From contig NC_135505.1 of NCBI RefSeq assembly GCF_052857255.1, forward strand, positions 48,731,507 to 48,795,506: a DNA stretch of 64,000 bases, given 5' to 3'. A program made the translations under genes and the position numbers. This DNA comes from Amblyomma americanum. Lineage: Eukaryota > Arthropoda > Arachnida > Ixodida > Ixodidae. The first letter of the stretch is position 1. Each line of letters starts with the position of its first letter. This document shows, piece after piece, positions 61,578 through 64,000 of the stretch. Below the pieces are notes generated by a model. That model did not search any database. It was given only the letters and a program-made list of their open reading frames with translations, and was not told the DNA's origin.

Positions 61578-61929
61578 GTCTTTTTTCCTTCTGGCAAGAT
61601 TCTTAGGGCGTGGGTCTAATTTATAACACCTGTTATCGCCCATCGCGAACAGGCTGAGCGATATCACCATTTTTCTTCGCTTGGCCTATCGCTTAGGCAA
61701 CATCCAATAAACCATCCTATTTCAGGCAATTGTTTCCTCTTCTTTCATAGTCATCCTTCTGCAGCGCGGCTGAGGCTGCTCGCAAAAATAACTGCCAAAC
61801 AAGCAAAAAAACAAACAACTTTCCTATTTTTCACCATTCACCTGCGGGAGCAAGGCTGTATCAAAAAAAAAAGAGGGCGTGGCAGAAAAATATATCTTGC
61901 TGGGCCGTCACACTCCGCTGAATCCCCCC

Positions 61930-62057
61930 TAATACTCTAGAATGGGAACGGCCCAGCACTCTCGTTATCAGCCTCTTCGTAACCCGCAGCGCCATGCGTT
62001 GTCATTCCGGCACTCCGTTGTTCCGTCCTGTGTGCTAATCTTTTTTACCTGCGACTT
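61930..62057 (-). repeat. Right TIR of Tc1 element B
   Basis: See 59256-59380. Confidence 0.8.
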
Positions 62058-62270
62058 TACATTGTGTATCATAAATATGTGAGAGGGCATAGAAGCCGTC
62101 TTCGCCAGATGGTTTCTTAAAATGAATTATTCATTGGGCTTTCACATATTTCCATCTTGCAAAGCCAGTGCAGAATTGTCAATTCTTTTATGCCTCGTGC
62201 ATTGTTCTCTAGCAGTTGTGGCACCATTTACTCTCTCTTATATTCAACAGCTGTGCCTTGTTGCCAAAGT
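62058..62270. other. Downstream flank of an EnSpm copy, no gene
   Basis: Nothing recognisable. Confidence 0.4.
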
Positions 62271-62476
62271 TCATGCTCTGCATAAAACTCCCCGATTGAG
62301 CCTCTCAGGCTTTCCCAGTGGTAGAAGAGCAGAAGCACTGAATTCATTTCTTTTTTCGGATAGCATCTCTAGTGCTTGATCACTTGCTAATGCTTTTAAT
62401 GCAAAAAGGTTGCTTTGTAGAAGAAGCTTTGGGACAATCTGCAGGGCAACTCCATTAGCTGATGTGACCAGCCTAA
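62271..62476 (-). pseudogene. EnSpm/CACTA transposase copy 3, C-terminal part
   Basis: Minus strand RLVTSANGVALQIVPKLLLQ and ALASDQALEMLSEKRNEF to a TAG, matching the style of 44480-44957. Interrupted on its upstream side by the MITE at 62477-63171. Confidence 0.7.
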
Positions 62477-63171
62477 TGGCGCGTTCACACTTGGACATTT
62501 GGCGGCGAGAGCAAGCGAAATCCGCTGCCGCCGAAAAGCTGCATCGTTCACACTTCCCGGCCACCGCATCGCCGCTCATCGTCTGTGTGCCGTCTGCTTA
62601 CGGCGTACACAGATGTGGCAAGAGGTTAATAGATGCTGTCTACATACCAAAACCGTATGCACGCTTGCGTACGCTAAATGCAGCTATTTTGTCGGATGTT
62701 ACGCCATTTATAACATTCTCACCTTTTAAACGCCTAGTGGCGCCATCTGGTGGTTAGGAGAGGAACCATTGTTGTCAACAAACAGACGCCCTTTTTAAGC
62801 CTAAAAGGCGAAGAATCGTCACCCGAAATAAAAATTAAAGCAAATTTATCGCTCAAATGTTTTCTTATGGGCGAGATAAGACAAAGCGAAAGACCGCTGG
62901 CTCTTTTATGGCCAGTGAACGCGTTGAAAAATGCAGTAACAGCGACGAATCCAGTCCGAAGCAAGGCGTCCTGCATCGAAGGGCGCCGCCATGTTTGTCG
63001 CCGCGGGTACTCGCCTTCCTATTGGCTGACGAGATTCGGCGGATTTTTTTCCGCCGGCAGAATTCGGTCCTGGACCGATCGGCCTTTCCGCTGGGTATTC
63101 CGGCGGAATCTCTGCCACGGCAGCGGATTCCGCTCACACTCGCCGCCGAATGCTCAAGTGTGAACGCGCCA
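62477..63171. mobile_element. MITE with TAA target duplication (Harbinger-type)
   Basis: 695 bp with terminal inverted repeats TGGCGCGTTCACACTTG on both ends, continuing as CATTYGGCGGCGAG. TAA on each side (62474-62476 and 63172-63174). Removing the insert and one TAA restores the EnSpm frame. Interior has GGCGGA motifs but no gene; overlapping GC-rich frames are not supported. Confidence 0.85.
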
Positions 63172-63900
63172 TAAGAAGTCGCCCCCAGTTTGTTTCAAAT
63201 GTGAAACAAGAATGTGCCTGCAGCAGGCCAAAAAAGGATAACTGATTTTTGAATGTGCAAAATTTGGTGCACATTGTATGTCATGTTGCGTTCCCCATAC
63301 AGAAACTGTACACCCACAACAAATTGTATTAAGTCTCATGCTTCTATCAACATCTTCATCTGATACGGAGTCTTTTAGGAGGAGGTATACTCCAGAAAAA
63401 GGTAGAGAACAATGTTCCAAATTGGTAGAGTTCAAGACACCAGTAAGATATGGGGTGCTGTAATACAGCAGCCAGTTTTGCCACTCTGACGCTTTCAGAA
63501 ATTTTCTCAACAACACTGATCTTGGCTGGCACGTTATACACCCTGGCATCCTGATTGAGTGCAGTTTATCATCAGTGAGTGCCACTGGAGATGGCCAGCC
63601 ACAATATAAATCAGCTTTTGTTTCAGAAAATTAACATTCTGTCATGTGGTATGCAACGCCCAGAAGCACGTAATGCATGTAGTCGGCACCATGCCCGGGT
63701 GGGGCTAAAGCCAGGAAGGTTTATACAAGGCGGCGTGGGGCCCTTATCTCTCTGTTCTATAGTTTTACGGTGACAGGCAGCCTGCATATCAGAGATAGTT
63801 TCCTCATTTTGATCAGGAAACAGCTCGCTCAACGTGCACTTCACAGAACACGTAAAACAGGTAACCAACAGGTGCGGGAAACACATACTTGCATACACCA
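63172..63900 (-). pseudogene. EnSpm/CACTA transposase copy 3, central part
   Basis: Minus strand, in broken frames: YVLLGVAYHMTEC and ETKADLYCG near 63640, then RKFLKASEWQNWLLYYSTPY, LTGVLNSTNLEHCSLPFSG and VYLLLKDSVSDEDVDRS, the same blocks as 45935-46565. Frameshifts near 63620 and after 63350. The upstream 63650-63898 frame (NLPGFSPTRAW) belongs to the same domain. Confidence 0.75.
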
Positions 63901-64000
63901 GCTTCAGTCATAAAGACAAAAAAATATTGTTTACTGACTACAAACACTGCAACTGTAAATTCAGTGTTACATAATTCCCGCAAAATTTTACGTGTCATTG

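Larger units (their letters stand above)
59256..62057 (-). mobile_element. Tc1/mariner element with introns (element B), complete with TIRs
   Basis: Terminal inverted repeats of more than 100 bp: the left end starts CAGTCGCGAGCAAAAAATAT; the right end, reversed, starts AAGTCGCAGGTAAAAAAGAT; both then read TTAGCACA, and CCGCAGCGCC and AACGGCCC further in. TA flanks both ends (59254-59255 and 62058-62059), the Tc1/mariner TSD. A three-exon transposase gene runs on the minus strand. The poly-G tract at 59551-59573 lies inside. Confidence 0.9.

Noticed and set aside
62857..63174. GC-rich frames inside the MITE
   Set aside because: Overlapping frames on both strands in a short inverted-repeat element, with no recognisable domain.
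1..64000. CRISPR array, phage, bacterial operon or toxin-antitoxin system
   Set aside because: No regular spacer-repeat array, no operon structure; introns, polymerase III SINEs and LINEs show a eukaryotic nuclear genome.

Overview
The window is eukaryotic, repeat-dominated genomic DNA, most likely from a hard (ixodid, probably metastriate) tick. The main clue is a tRNA-derived SINE at 4223-4462 that closely resembles the tick Ruka-type SINE family as I remember it; related SINEs lie at 47340-47570 and 58325-59065, and a second tRNA-derived SINE at about 24640-24925. No rRNA, functional tRNA, CRISPR array or operon is visible, and no host protein-coding gene can be asserted. Almost every recognisable coding region belongs to a transposable element, usually frameshifted, truncated or interrupted. 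Species and family names are from memory and were not searched.

Layout. 1-2.7 kb: end of a Ty3/gypsy-type element (protease end, integrase, polypurine tract, 3' LTR); the protease end is followed directly by integrase, as in the Gmr1-like clade. 4.2-4.5 kb: a SINE with a 13-bp target-site duplication (TSD). 6.2-7.05 kb: degenerate CTCACT repeats and a (TA)n run. 7.06-19.25 kb: a nest. A minus-strand gypsy reverse transcriptase is split by an 11-kb insertion (7926-18916, TGTAC on both sides) whose ends are imperfect inverted repeats and whose cargo is a decayed THAP/P-element-like transposase gene. That element received a 5'-truncated I-clade LINE (10939-11316, TSD CAAGCAGG), a CR1/L2-like LINE (about 12722-16507) and, in its right terminus, a long palindrome holding a Tc1/mariner element (16587-18796). 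20.2-21.0 kb: an I-clade LINE 3' end with RNase H. 21-27.6 kb: comparatively TE-poor, with only weak exon-like segments, one SINE and a 149-bp tandem repeat.

27.6-31.3 kb: hAT termini and a hAT C-terminus, a Tigger/pogo fragment, and a gypsy gag-protease block with its 5' LTR. 31.7-43.6 kb: a SANT/Myb-like exon, then a minus-strand LTR element (32004-43563, TSD GTTC) with a non-coding 1.3-kb interior. Its 5' LTR is split first by a complete two-gene PIF/Harbinger element (33927-37387) and then by a full-length, nearly intact I-clade LINE (37724-43328). 43.6-49.8 kb: a pogo-type helix-turn-helix fragment and a decayed EnSpm/CACTA transposase interrupted by a LINE and a SINE. 50.2-52.3 kb: a gypsy gag-integrase relic. 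53.7-55.7 kb: a LINE tail and a second hAT transposase. 56.0-57.6 kb: a gypsy RNase H relic and short tandem repeats. 58.3-59.1 kb: a SINE split by an unrecognised 495-bp insertion. 59.26-62.06 kb: an intron-containing Tc1/mariner element with TA target duplication. 62.3-63.9 kb: another EnSpm transposase split by a 695-bp MITE (TAA target duplication).

The genes do not form a pathway. What the window records is a series of insertions whose relative order can often be read from target-site duplications. The most interesting points are the nested chronology, an intron shared in position and phase by two diverged Tc1 elements, the near-intact I-clade LINE, and the unrecognised insertion inside a SINE.
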